Source: Parasutterella muris
Lineage (GTDB): Bacteria; Pseudomonadota; Gammaproteobacteria; Burkholderiales; Burkholderiaceae_F
Length of the DNA stretch: 64,000 nucleotides
Reading direction: 5' to 3'
Assembly (NCBI RefSeq): GCF_009767915.1
Contig: NZ_WSRP01000007.1
Span: 23,281 to 87,280, forward strand
Shown here piece after piece: positions 1-8,502 of this stretch. The notes beneath the pieces were generated by a model that saw nothing but the letters and a program-made list of their open reading frames with translations, was not told where the DNA came from and ran no database searches. Position 1 is the stretch's first letter, and the number at the start of each line of letters is the position of its first letter. Made by a program: the position numbers and the translations under genes.

Positions 1-1525
1 AATGAATGACTAAAGGCACCTTGACCTGAGGATCCGTAAAGTTTCCACCATGGCTCCAATAATTCAGTTTGTTATCGTTAAATTCGTCTCCGTGATCCGA
101 ACTAATAACGACAATAGTATTGTCCATTAGTTTCTTTTCTTCAAGGAACTTCAAGACATTTTCAATCTGATCGTCCGCATAGCGAACCGCGTTCTTATAT
201 CGAGCTAAATACGGTGCGGGATCAAAAGAATTAGACAGTTCTAAATGATTGACGTTCTTCCAATAGGGCTTAAACACCTCATACTTTGGCTCTCTTGGAA
301 AATCATAAGCGTGCACTGAATCTAAGAAGATAAAGCCGAAAAAAGGTTCTCCGTTCTTGATTGATTGCTGCCACTTTTCAAAATCCTCTACGGCAAACTT
401 ATCTGATTCGACTGAATTGTCTCCTCTCGGATCGATGCGCAAACCCTTAATAGAGGAAAAGATGGTTTTATGGAATTCCGGCATATCCAACGGAGCCCCT
501 GCAAATATTCCGATGTTGTAATGAGCATCCTGCAGAGCGGTGATAAGGATTCCGGGAGTTGACCCGGTCAGTGCTTTCTTCCAATAGCTTCCGGGCAGTC
601 CGGTAAATAGAGAGAAAATACCATGCCGTGTATTGTTGCCGTTGGAATAATGATTCGTGAAAGTAATGTTCTTCTTTGAGAACGCATAGGTATTAGGCAT
701 AACATCCGCCGTCAGCATGTCATACCGAAGCGTGTCGACAAAAAGAAATAATATGTTGTAGCGTTTGCCTCCATGGCATGTAAGAGGTTCCAGCGGATAT
801 TTCATATTCGAAGAACCGTCTGCTTGAATTTTCTGGGAATTTGCATTAATAGCATCTCTATTAACAAGGCCGAGCTTTATAAAAACATTGTTCATTCTCA
901 GAGGCCGAGCTAAGGGAATTTTCTCGGGAACTGTCGTAACTCGAGTATCAAAATGGACGAACCCCCAGGCGTAATAAACATTTGCCCAAATAAAGCCGAG
1001 TAAACAAACCAGGGAAATAATTCCAACTATTTTGACCCCTGACACTCTCCTCGCAGCCTTAAAAAACAATGCAATGACTGTTGAAATAACTACAAGATAA
1101 CCAATAATTTCAACGATCATCGGAAGAGAAAAGCTCACAATTCTTCCCCCTCCAAGGAAGGTCATTTGAAGCATCGCCAGATTCAGATGGGTCCGGTACA
1201 TCGGATAAACAAATGTATCTGCGGCAAGGTATACGATAACTAAAAAATCGAATAGTGCTGCCGCCATCGGAATAAGATAATTCAAACGAAAGAGCTTCAG
1301 AAGTAAAAATAACAATCCGACGATAACAAGGGAATAGACAAAATAAGCTCCACCGGTAAAAGCCGCAAAGAGCAGTTTTTGAAACCAACTCCATGCAGCG
1401 CAAAGACCTAAAGCGTTGATCGAAACAGCCCCTAAGGCGATAGAAATAATCGCAATAAAAATAGAATTCAGCAAAAGTAGGAGAAAGGGCCTACTACTTC
1501 CGGAGAGATGTTTTGTGGATTTCAT
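1..1525 (-). CDS. YejM/PbgA-like inner-membrane sulfatase-fold protein (3' end outside window)
   Basis: The first 508 codons of this gene are present; the frame is open to the window edge, so the C-terminus is missing. I read about five membrane helices (roughly residues 14-34, 50-78, 84-106, 131-156, 165-187), then a periplasmic sulfatase-fold domain beginning near residue 257. Visible motifs are FVDTLRYD (262-269, metal Asp264), the NNTRHG loop around Thr299, SSDHGDE (475-481) and WSHGG (490-494). Five helices plus this domain match E. coli YejM/PbgA (about 586 residues), which senses periplasmic LPS and steers LpxC turnover. A phosphoethanolamine-transferase relative is the alternative. 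The ATG at 1525 is the first in frame. LPS-type genes follow on the other strand. Confidence 0.8.
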   Translation of the reverse strand, partial: MKSTKHLSGSSRPFLLLLLNSIFIAIISIALGAVSINALGLCAAWSWFQKLLFAAFTGGAYFVYSLVIVGLLFLLLKLFRLNYLIPMAAALFDFLVIVYLAADTFVYPMYRTHLNLAMLQMTFLGGGRIVSFSLPMIVEIIGYLVVISTVIALFFKAARRVSGVKIVGIISLVCLLGFIWANVYYAWGFVHFDTRVTTVPEKIPLARPLRMNNVFIKLGLVNRDAINANSQKIQADGSSNMKYPLEPLTCHGGKRYNILFLFVDTLRYDMLTADVMPNTYAFSKKNITFTNHYSNGNNTRHGIFSLFTGLPGSYWKKALTGSTPGILITALQDAHYNIGIFAGAPLDMPEFHKTIFSSIKGLRIDPRGDNSVESDKFAVEDFEKWQQSIKNGEPFFGFIFLDSVHAYDFPREPKYEVFKPYWKNVNHLELSNSFDPAPYLARYKNAVRYADDQIENVLKFLEEKKLMDNTIVVISSDHGDEFNDNKLNYWSHGGNFTDPQVKVPLVIH

Positions 1526-2004
1526 CTTATAGAATCTTCTCTAATAAACTTACTCTGTCTCTTTGGAAAAAGCTCGCACCAGAATTTTGAAGAGTTGGTT
1601 TAAAAGTATTGCTGATTGTTTTACCTTACAATGACTAAAAACAAGCATATGCAGCCGGACTATTGACCACAGCACTTAAAAATAAAACAGTTAATTGTAC
1701 TTTTATTTGCATGTAATTAAGCCCTCTGCTGTCAATGTGTTTTTCTATTAATTAAAGTGTTGTCTGAAAATCCGGCAGAAATCACAGCCTGCTTTCGGTT
1801 CAAATTAACTAATAACTTTTCTCAGACTCTTTAAATAATATATTCTAAAATCTGACGGGACGAAATTGGCTTTCAGCACGAATAGTGATTTGTAGGGAAG
1901 ACCATTCCTTTTTTGATCTGCTGGATATAGCTGAAGCCGCGCGAAAGCGGATTTCTCCTTTAAGACAAATGCCTCAGGCTAAAAAGACTGTATTGGGTTA
2001 GATA
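1526..2004. other. AT-rich intergenic region
   Basis: This gap separates the divergent sulfatase-like gene from ugd. It is AT-rich and has stops in all frames over most of its length. One plus-strand frame is open from about 1851 to the TAG at 1999-2001. It has no start codon and ends just before ugd. It may be the tail of a lost gene, but the evidence is thin. No convincing promoter hexamers or RNA structure were found. Confidence 0.4.
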
Positions 2005-3171
2005 ATGAAAAACATTGTGATATTTGGAACTGGATATGTTGGACTTTCCAACGCAGTTCTTCTTGCGCAGCACAATCATGTAGTTGCCGTTGATATTGTC
2101 GATAGCAAAGTTCAACTGATTAACAATAAAAAGAGCCCAATTGAAGATAAAGAAATTCAGGATTACTTAAAAAACAAAAAATTAAATTTATGGGCGACAA
2201 CTGACGCCAGCGAATCGGTAAAAACTGCGGATTTCGTCGTTATCTGTACTCCCACCAATTATGATCCTGAAACTAATAAATTTGACACTTCAAGCGTTGA
2301 AACGGTCCTGGATCAAGTTAAAGCCATCAATCCAAACACTACCGTTGTTATTAAATCCACAGTTCCGGTCGGCTATACCGAAGGGTTAAAGAAACGCAGA
2401 TATAAAAATGTAATCTTTATCCCTGAATTTCTCAGAGAGGGAAAAGCGTTGTACGACAATCTGCATCCTTCTCGTATCGTCATCGGAGACTTTTCAGATA
2501 AAGCAAAAGAATTTGCGTCTCTGTTAAAAGAAGGCGCTTTGGATAAAGATGTTCCCATTCTTTACGCCTCTTCAACGGAAGCGGAGGCAATCAAGCTCTT
2601 CTCCAACACCTACCTTGCAATGAGAGTCGCTTTTTTCAACGAACTCGACAGTTATGCCCTGGCCAAGAAACTCAGCTCTGACGAAATAATCAAAGGTGTT
2701 TGTCTCGACCCTAGAATTGGAGATCACTACTGTAATCCCTCCTTCGGCTACGGTGGTTACTGTCTCCCAAAAGATACAAAGCAGCTTCTGGCAAACTTTG
2801 CGGGTGTTCCTCAGACTTTGATCCGAGCAATTGTTGAATCAAACAAAATTCGCAAGAACTTCATTAGCGACCTAGTTGCCTCCAAGTCTGCTAATACGAT
2901 TGGGATTTTCAGACTAATAATGAAGAGCGGCTCCGATAATTTCAGGGATTCCGCAATTCAAGACATAATCGAGGAACTGACGAACAAGGGCAAGGATCTA
3001 ATAATTTATGAACCGTCCTACCAGGGAAGCTCTTTTAAAGGAATCCCGGTGATCTCTGATTTAAACCAATTTAAAGAAAAAACAGACTTAATCATAGCTA
3101 ATCGGTTTTCTAAAGATTTAGAAGATGTAAAAGATAAGGTCTTCACTAGAGATATCTTTCATAACAACTGA
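2005..3171 (+). CDS. ugd: UDP-glucose 6-dehydrogenase
   Basis: The enzyme oxidises UDP-glucose to UDP-glucuronate with two NAD+, in the cytoplasm, for uronic-acid-containing LPS or capsule. The 388-residue length is usual for the short Ugd class. An N-terminal Rossmann motif GTGYVGLS (8-15) is followed by the central STVPVG segment (118-123), the helical linker [14 protein letters not shown] (192-205), and the catalytic thiohemiacetal Cys253 in [15 protein letters not shown]-terminal UDP-binding domain completes it. The nucleotide-sugar product fits the glycosyltransferase gene 7 bp downstream. The Shine-Dalgarno is weak (a GGGTTAG stretch), so the start rests on the Rossmann alignment. Confidence 0.95.
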   Translation: MKNIVIFGTGYVGLSNAVLLAQHNHVVAVDIVDSKVQLINNKKSPIEDKEIQDYLKNKKLNLWATTDASESVKTADFVVICTPTNYDPETNKFDTSSVETVLDQVKAINPNTTVVIKSTVPVGYTEGLKKRRYKNVIFIPEFLREGKALYDNLHPSRIVIGDFSDKAKEFASLLKEGALDKDVPILYASSTEAEAIKLFSNTYLAMRVAFFNELDSYALAKKLSSDEIIKGVCLDPRIGDHYCNPSFGYGGYCLPKDTKQLLANFAGVPQTLIRAIVESNKIRKNFISDLVASKSANTIGIFRLIMKSGSDNFRDSAIQDIIEELTNKGKDLIIYEPSYQGSSFKGIPVISDLNQFKEKTDLIIANRFSKDLEDVKDKVFTRDIFHNN

Positions 3172-3178
3172 GAAAGAG

Positions 3179-3949
3179 ATGAAAGTCACTGCCTACATAA
3201 TGGCTAAGAATGAGGAGTCAACCATTCAGGCCTGTGTTAGAAACCTAGCTTGGTGCGACGACGTTGTCGTCGCCGATACAGGCTCAACGGACAAAACCAA
3301 AGAAAAGGCCCTTGAAGCGGGCGCACGGGTTGTAAATATACCTTTTCAAGGGTTCGGAAAAACAAGAAACGAAATCATCCGAACAATTGAGGCGGATTGG
3401 ATTGTATGTTTCGATGCAGATGAAATTTGTACTGAAGCTCTATCTAAAGAATTAAGTGCAGCTATCGCTTCCGGAAAATACGCCGCAATTAAAGCTCCGA
3501 GACAAAATTTTCTTCTAGGAAAGAAAATTAAACACTCAGGCTGGTATCCGGATTATCGACATCCTGTTGCGTTTAGCAAAAAGCATGCGATCTATGACGA
3601 CAAAAACGTCCATGAGGGCCTCATCGTAGACGGACCTCTTGGGTATCTCAATGAACCCTTTCTTCATTATTCATTCAAAGATCTCAAAAGTTATTTTGTA
3701 AAATCACAGAAATACGCCGAAATAGGCGCAAATGAGTTAGCAAAAAAAAATAAGAAGATAACTATGGGTTCTGCTTTGCTGCACGGAAGCGGCAGATTCC
3801 TTAGGCACTACTTTCTCAAGCTTGGGCTCCTTGACGGCTGGGCAGGACTAATTATCTCGCTTACCTCTTCTTATGGGACGTTCTGTAAATATGCGCGAGC
3901 CTACGAGATCCAAAATAATATGAGTACTGAGCCAAAAAAAAATAATTAG
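3179..3949 (+). CDS. family 2 glycosyltransferase, WaaE/KdtX-like (LPS core)
   Basis: A GT-A fold glycosyltransferase of 256 residues. The N-terminus has the typical MAKNEE (8-13) and ADTGSTDKT (32-40) nucleotide-sugar motifs. The metal-binding DxD is DAD at 79-81. The conserved HxGWYPD and VHEGL segments follow in the middle of the protein. This layout matches the WaaE/KdtX group, soluble or peripheral enzymes that add glucose or similar sugars to the inner LPS core. It sits 7 bp after ugd in the same direction and is probably cotranscribed. The acceptor and donor cannot be read from sequence; family placement is secure, exact role inferred. Confidence 0.85.
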   Translation: MKVTAYIMAKNEESTIQACVRNLAWCDDVVVADTGSTDKTKEKALEAGARVVNIPFQGFGKTRNEIIRTIEADWIVCFDADEICTEALSKELSAAIASGKYAAIKAPRQNFLLGKKIKHSGWYPDYRHPVAFSKKHAIYDDKNVHEGLIVDGPLGYLNEPFLHYSFKDLKSYFVKSQKYAEIGANELAKKNKKITMGSALLHGSGRFLRHYFLKLGLLDGWAGLIISLTSSYGTFCKYARAYEIQNNMSTEPKKNN

Positions 3950-3954
3950 TACAA

Positions 3955-4986
3955 TCAGTTGTAACCCAGCACGCGTTCATATATTGCCAAGTATTTAGGT
4001 GCGGTTTGCTCAATTGCAATAGATCGAACAAAAAGACGGGCATTTTCGACCATTTGCTTTTTTAGTCCTTCATCATTTTTTTCTAGAAGAATCGCATCAG
4101 CAAGAGCTCGCGGAGAATTCGGCGGGATCAAAAGACCTGTCGTTCTATCTTTAATAACATCCGGGATACCGCCGACATTAGCTCCAATAACAGGCGTTCC
4201 CGCCTGCATAGCCTCCAATAGAACGCTGCCCAACCCTTCATTACGGGACGGCAGAATCAAGCAATCCGCCGCATTAAACCAATTCCCCATGTCTGAGCGC
4301 TTTCCTAAGAATTGAACATTGGAGCATCCCTTTGCAAGGGCCGTCAATTGAGTTTTATACGGCCCGTCTCCGAGAAATAAAAATTGGACATCTTCATTCT
4401 CCAACTCCCGCGCTGCGCTGATCGAGATATCAAAACCTTTATGCTCTAGAAGAGTTGCCGCCTGAACAACTAAAAACTTCCCCTGATATTGCGCTCTTAT
4501 TCCATTGACAACCTGCTCCTCAAGCTCATATGAAACCGGCGAAGACGGTATAAGCTCAACATCTTTTTGCGGAAGATATTCTTTTAATACACTGCAGATT
4601 TTTCGCGAAATTCCAACAAGCAAGGAAGCCCTTTCATAGCTTAATTTCGTTAGAAATCTCTCACTTATATTATTGTCAATTCGTCTCGTGATGATAAACG
4701 GGGTACCTCGGAGCATATTATGGACAGAGGCCCAGTGAACCCCGCGTCCGTCGTGAACATGCAGCAAAGAAACATCTTTAAGGAGAGGAGCGTTATGTCC
4801 TCGGAAAAAATTTGTCGTCTTAACAACTTCTACGCCAATCTGTTCTAATTTTGATGTTAACGGACTTCTAGGATGAGTCACTGCAACTAAATCAATATTT
4901 ACCCTCTTCAATTCCCGGGCCAGCAAAAATGTTTGATTTTCGCCTCCGCTATACCCCGAAGCAAGGTTCACAAAACAAATCTTCAT
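3955..4986 (-). CDS. family 4 glycosyltransferase
   Basis: A GT-B retaining glycosyltransferase of 343 residues. The N-terminal acceptor domain opens with a glycine-rich loop (SGYSGGENQ, 10-18). The C-terminal donor domain carries the GT4 E-x7-E motif, Glu250 and Glu258, followed by GTPVIGANVGGIPDVI. It converges with the family 2 gene, with only 5 bp between the stop codons and no obvious terminator. Together with ugd and the sulfatase-like gene it forms an envelope-polysaccharide neighbourhood. It most likely adds a hexose or heptose to LPS core or a surface glycan; the substrate is unknown. Confidence 0.85.
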   Translation of the reverse strand: MKICFVNLASGYSGGENQTFLLARELKRVNIDLVAVTHPRSPLTSKLEQIGVEVVKTTNFFRGHNAPLLKDVSLLHVHDGRGVHWASVHNMLRGTPFIITRRIDNNISERFLTKLSYERASLLVGISRKICSVLKEYLPQKDVELIPSSPVSYELEEQVVNGIRAQYQGKFLVVQAATLLEHKGFDISISAARELENEDVQFLFLGDGPYKTQLTALAKGCSNVQFLGKRSDMGNWFNAADCLILPSRNEGLGSVLLEAMQAGTPVIGANVGGIPDVIKDRTTGLLIPPNSPRALADAILLEKNDEGLKKQMVENARLFVRSIAIEQTAPKYLAIYERVLGYN

Positions 4987-5059
4987 TAGATCATCCTAGA
5001 TATGACACTTCTGCGCATCACTAAACACCGATGCAAATATCTTAGTAACTATAAACAGA

Positions 5060-5085
5060 AAAGCCTCCCAAACAAAGGAGGCTTT
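5060..5085 (-). terminator. Rho-independent terminator of the HU gene
   Basis: A perfect 9-bp stem, AAAGCCTCC / GGAGGCTTT, with an 8-nt loop lies 22 bp past the HU stop codon. On the minus strand the stem ends in TTTT. Confidence 0.8.
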
Positions 5086-5107
5086 CTCTGAATGCGAAAC
5101 AAGCTAA

Positions 5108-5422
5108 TTATTTCTTAGCTTTGCGTGCACCTTTTGCAGCTTTTTTCGGAGCGTTGACAGCGTCTTTGAAAGCTTTGCCGGCAGAGAACTTCGGAACTTT
5201 AGCGGCAGGGATCTTGATCTCGGCGCCGGTTGAAGGGTTGCGGCCGATGCGAGCCTGACGTTCGGACTGATAGAACTTGCCGAAGCCAACTGTAACGTAA
5301 TCGTCGCCGGCAGCAACTGCTTTGACGATTTCATCGGTGTAGGCGTTGATGACTTTGGCGACATCTGCTTTTGTGACACCTGTCACTTTGGCAACTGCGT
5401 CAATCATTTCTGTCTTGTTCAT
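5108..5422 (-). CDS. hupB: HU-type DNA-binding protein with basic tail
   Basis: Small nucleoid protein that bends DNA as a dimer. The first 90 residues are a standard HU/IHF fold: an N-terminal helical dimer core and a beta arm with GRNPSTG (60-66) whose Pro intercalates. A Lys/Ala-rich tail (about 93-104, KKAAKGARKAKK) extends beyond the usual 90-residue length, as in several betaproteobacterial HU proteins. The start is fixed by a strong AGGAGAG Shine-Dalgarno. The gene is monocistronic, with its own promoter and terminator. The lack of IHF-specific features favours HU. Confidence 0.92.
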   Translation of the reverse strand: MNKTEMIDAVAKVTGVTKADVAKVINAYTDEIVKAVAAGDDYVTVGFGKFYQSERQARIGRNPSTGAEIKIPAAKVPKFSAGKAFKDAVNAPKKAAKGARKAKK

Positions 5423-5453
5423 TGGTCTCTCCTATGTAAACCGAGTTGACATT

Positions 5454-5462
5454 CATATAACA
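5454..5462 (-). promoter_or_regulatory. possible extended -10 promoter of HU
   Basis: On the minus strand TGTTATATG (TG-n plus a TATAAT-like hexamer) lies about 32 bp upstream of the HU ATG, giving a leader of some 25 nt. No good -35 was found, which an extended -10 can tolerate. Confidence 0.35.
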
Positions 5463-5758
5463 GTAATATATTACGCTGATTTGAGCGTCTTAGGCGTAAC
5501 TCTCTAGGATTACTACAAGTTTTTGCGTATTAACAACACTTCGGCCGTCTACTCATTATTTGATTCACTTGAAAAGCATTTTTTGCCGTTAATAATTTGT
5601 TTAAAAAAGTTGTAACTCTTGCCTTTTCTCTGCTCTTATCTACAATGCCAATCAAGTTTTTGGAATGACTTTTCATAATGTGAAAAGATTCTAAACACGC
5701 TACGGTATCAGGTCTCTTTCTGACCTAAAATTAGTAGGTTATGCAAACCTTTTAACGG
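5463..5758. other. divergent intergenic region upstream of the synthetase operon
   Basis: This region must hold the promoter of the five-gene oxidoreductase operon. I see a short AGGTC...GACCT hairpin close to the start of the operon and no clear Shine-Dalgarno for its first gene. A TTGAT half-site near 5560 lacks a matching second half, so I do not call an FNR box. Confidence 0.3.
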
Positions 5759-7876
5759 ATGTCATATATGCACGGATTAGATAAGATTATGCGTCCCCGC
5801 AGCATTGCGGTCATCGGCGCCTCAACCAAGGAACACACAATCGGTTCAGATATTATGAAACGTCTGCTCGAGTACGGATACACGGGCAATATTTATCCTA
5901 TCAATCCGAAAGACTCCGAAATTCACGGACTCAAAGCATATCCATCCGTTCTCGATGTTGCCGATGACATCGATATGGCGCTTATCGTTATCAATGCGAA
6001 GTACGTTCTCTCCGTAATTGATCAGTGTCATCGGAAAGGCATCAAAGGTGTCGTAGTAATCAGTGCCGGATTTAAAGAAACCGGATCAGCCGGCGCCGAA
6101 CTTGAAAAGCAGCTCGCGGCAAAGATTCACGAATACGGCATGACGCTGGTTGGACCCAACTGCCTGGGCGTTGTAAATACCGACCCCGCAGTTCGCCTTG
6201 ACGCCTGCTTTGCTGAGTCGCTCCCCGTACGCGGCGATATCGGCTTTGTCTCCCAATCAGGCGCGCTCGGAGGCGGAATTCTCAATATTCTTAAAGACCT
6301 GAATCTCGGCTTTGCCCAGTTTATTTCTATTGGCAATCAGGCTGACGTAAACGCTGACTCTGCTATTGAATACTGGGAAAATGTGGATGACGTCCGTCAG
6401 ATTCTCCTCTATATGGAATCCATCGCGGACCCGAAGAAATTCAGAAAGCTTGCAACCAGCACCACAAAGAAAAAAACGATTCTCGCACTGAAAGCCGGCC
6501 GCTCGGCTGCAGGCGCTTCTGCTGCTTCTTCACACACCGGTTCGCTTGCCGGTGCTGACAAAGCGGCAGACGCTTTGCTGAAGCAGTCCGGCGTCATCCG
6601 CGAATTCACGCTTCAGAACCTATTTAATACAGCTAAAGTGTTCAGCCACTGCCCTATTCCTAAGGGCGACAGAGTCGCTATCGTAACCAACTCCGGCGGT
6701 CCCGGAATTATGGCGACCGACACCGTCGTTGAATGCGGCATGCAGATGGCAGAACTGAGCGAAGCGACTAAAGAAAAACTGCGCTCTTTCCTGCCGGCCG
6801 CGGCTTCGGTTAAAAACCCGGTGGACATGATTGCTTCAGCTCCTCTTGACCATTATCAGCAAACGCTCGAGACAGTACTCTCTGACGACGGCGTCGATAT
6901 GGTCATTGTGATTTACCTGCCCTTCCTTGGCCTAAAAGATATCGATGTCGCCAAAGCGGTTATGGACATCAAAGCTCAGCATCCGAACAAACCGATTGTC
7001 GGTGTGTTCATGACAAAGAACGAATTCTTCGCCAAACTCTCCGACATGGAAGTCAACGTACCGTTCTTTATGTTTGCTGAAGAAGCGGTCATGGGTCTGA
7101 ATCGTCTCAACCAGCAAAGAAAGTGGATTGAGCGTCCGATCACGTCACCTATGCGCTTTGACGTTGACGCAGAAAAGGCAGCAAAGATTTTCAGCAATGC
7201 TGCAGCGGAAAACCGCGAACAGCTGACAACTGGCGAATCCCTCCAGGTTCTTTCTGCCTACGGCATTCGTGTCTGTAAAGACGGCGAGGCGAAAAATGCC
7301 GACGAAGCAGTCGCACTGGCAGAAGAAATCGGTTATCCCGTTGTCATGAAGCTCAACTCAAAGAAAATTTCCCATAAGACAGACGTTGGCGGTGTTCGCG
7401 TCGGAATTAAAGATGCTGAACAGCTGAGAGCTGAATACGCTGATCTGGTGGCAAAGCTTGAAGCCAAAGGTCTTATGGAGGGTTTTGAAGGCGTCATTGT
7501 TCAGGAAATGGTCAAGAGCGACAGAGAAATGGTCTGCGGCTGCGCTAAAGATCCTCAGTACGGTCCGATGATGATGTTCGGTCTTGGCGGCGTGTTTGTC
7601 GAAGTGATGAAAGATGTCACCTTCCGCCTTGCACCGCTTACGCCTGAAGACGCAAATGACATGATTACATCCGTTAAAGCGTACAAACTTCTGCAGGGAG
7701 CGCGAGGCGCTATTCCGGCTCAAATCGACAAAGTTGAAGAAACACTGATGAGACTTTCTCAGCTTGTTGAAGACTATCCCTCTATTGAAGAATTAGATAT
7801 CAACCCCTTGATGATCAGTGATAAGAATGGTGAACCCATTGCCGTCGACGGCCGTATCAAAGTCTCGCTGACTTAA
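5759..7876 (+). CDS. ADP-forming acyl/acetyl-CoA synthetase (fused alpha-beta)
   Basis: This enzyme makes ATP: acyl-CoA + ADP + Pi gives acid + CoA + ATP. The 705 residues contain a CoA-binding domain (about 5-130), succinyl-CoA-synthetase-like domains with VGPNCLG (131-137) and SQSGALG (165-171), and the phospho-accepting His259 in SSHTGS. A C-terminal ATP-grasp domain follows from about residue 480, with GGVRVGI and MMFGLGGVFVE. The arrangement is the fused ACD type rather than AMP-forming Acs. It leads an operon whose next genes make acyl-CoA from 2-oxoacids. An alternative start, Met4 at 5768, is possible because neither ATG has a good ribosome site. Substrate range (acetyl versus branched acyl) is undetermined. 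Confidence 0.88.
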   Translation: MSYMHGLDKIMRPRSIAVIGASTKEHTIGSDIMKRLLEYGYTGNIYPINPKDSEIHGLKAYPSVLDVADDIDMALIVINAKYVLSVIDQCHRKGIKGVVVISAGFKETGSAGAELEKQLAAKIHEYGMTLVGPNCLGVVNTDPAVRLDACFAESLPVRGDIGFVSQSGALGGGILNILKDLNLGFAQFISIGNQADVNADSAIEYWENVDDVRQILLYMESIADPKKFRKLATSTTKKKTILALKAGRSAAGASAASSHTGSLAGADKAADALLKQSGVIREFTLQNLFNTAKVFSHCPIPKGDRVAIVTNSGGPGIMATDTVVECGMQMAELSEATKEKLRSFLPAAASVKNPVDMIASAPLDHYQQTLETVLSDDGVDMVIVIYLPFLGLKDIDVAKAVMDIKAQHPNKPIVGVFMTKNEFFAKLSDMEVNVPFFMFAEEAVMGLNRLNQQRKWIERPITSPMRFDVDAEKAAKIFSNAAAENREQLTTGESLQVLSAYGIRVCKDGEAKNADEAVALAEEIGYPVVMKLNSKKISHKTDVGGVRVGIKDAEQLRAEYADLVAKLEAKGLMEGFEGVIVQEMVKSDREMVCGCAKDPQYGPMMMFGLGGVFVEVMKDVTFRLAPLTPEDANDMITSVKAYKLLQGARGAIPAQIDKVEETLMRLSQLVEDYPSIEELDINPLMISDKNGEPIAVDGRIKVSLT

Positions 7877-7918
7877 TCGCTCGATCTCTTGTTTGCAATT
7901 TAGTTATAAGGAAAAAAA

Positions 7919-8491
7919 GTGTTCCAGATCAGATTACACGGCCGAGGAGGCCAAGGTGTTGTAACGAGTGCGGAAATGCTTTCTCTTGCAGCCTTTACAG
8001 AGGGCCATTACGCCCAGGCTTTCCCAAGTTTCGGAAGTGAACGAACCGGCGCTCCTGTTGTCGCCTTTGCTCGAGTCAGCGACCATCAGATCCGTCTTCG
8101 TGAACCGATTACAGAGCCGGATGCGGTGCTTATCCAGGACCGTACGCTGCTTGAAAGCGTCAACGTCTTTAGCGGTCTCACAGATAACGCTTACGTTCTT
8201 CTCAACAGCTCTCAGACTCCTGAAGAACTCGGTTTGGCTGATCTTGTGAATCGCCTTCCCAAGGGACATGTCATTACGCTGCCCGCCACCAAGTTCGCGA
8301 TGGAAAGAATCGGACGTCCCCTTCCCGGCGCCGCGATGCTTGCGGGCTTTGCCGCTCTGACCGGAAAACTTAAGCTTGAAAGCGTTCAGCAGGCGTTCAT
8401 GACACGCTACAAAGGAAAGGTTGCTCAGGCCAATGCCGATGTCGCATCCGACGCTTTCAATTTTGTTCTTAACGCTAAGAAAAACTTTTAA
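7919..8491 (+). CDS. porG: 2-oxoacid:acceptor oxidoreductase, gamma subunit
   Basis: The gamma subunit of a pyruvate:ferredoxin-type oxidoreductase, which helps form the CoA-binding side of the complex. It shows the family signature GRGGQGV (8-14) and the segment FPSFGSERTGAPV near residue 36. The 190-residue length is normal for a separate gamma chain. Translation starts at a GTG, supported by AAGGA six nucleotides upstream; no better ATG lies near. It sits 42 bp after the acyl-CoA synthetase and 11 bp before the alpha subunit, so one transcript is likely. Confidence 0.88.
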   Translation: MFQIRLHGRGGQGVVTSAEMLSLAAFTEGHYAQAFPSFGSERTGAPVVAFARVSDHQIRLREPITEPDAVLIQDRTLLESVNVFSGLTDNAYVLLNSSQTPEELGLADLVNRLPKGHVITLPATKFAMERIGRPLPGAAMLAGFAALTGKLKLESVQQAFMTRYKGKVAQANADVASDAFNFVLNAKKNF

Positions 8492-8502
8492 GGAGAGCCT
8501 CA

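Noticed and set aside
1851..2001. Open stretch of about 50 codons before ugd
   Set aside because: No start codon, no homologue I recognise, and it ends at ugd; kept only as a remark.
5555..5575. FNR/ANR-type site upstream of the oxidoreductase operon
   Set aside because: Only one TTGAT half is present; the second half does not match.
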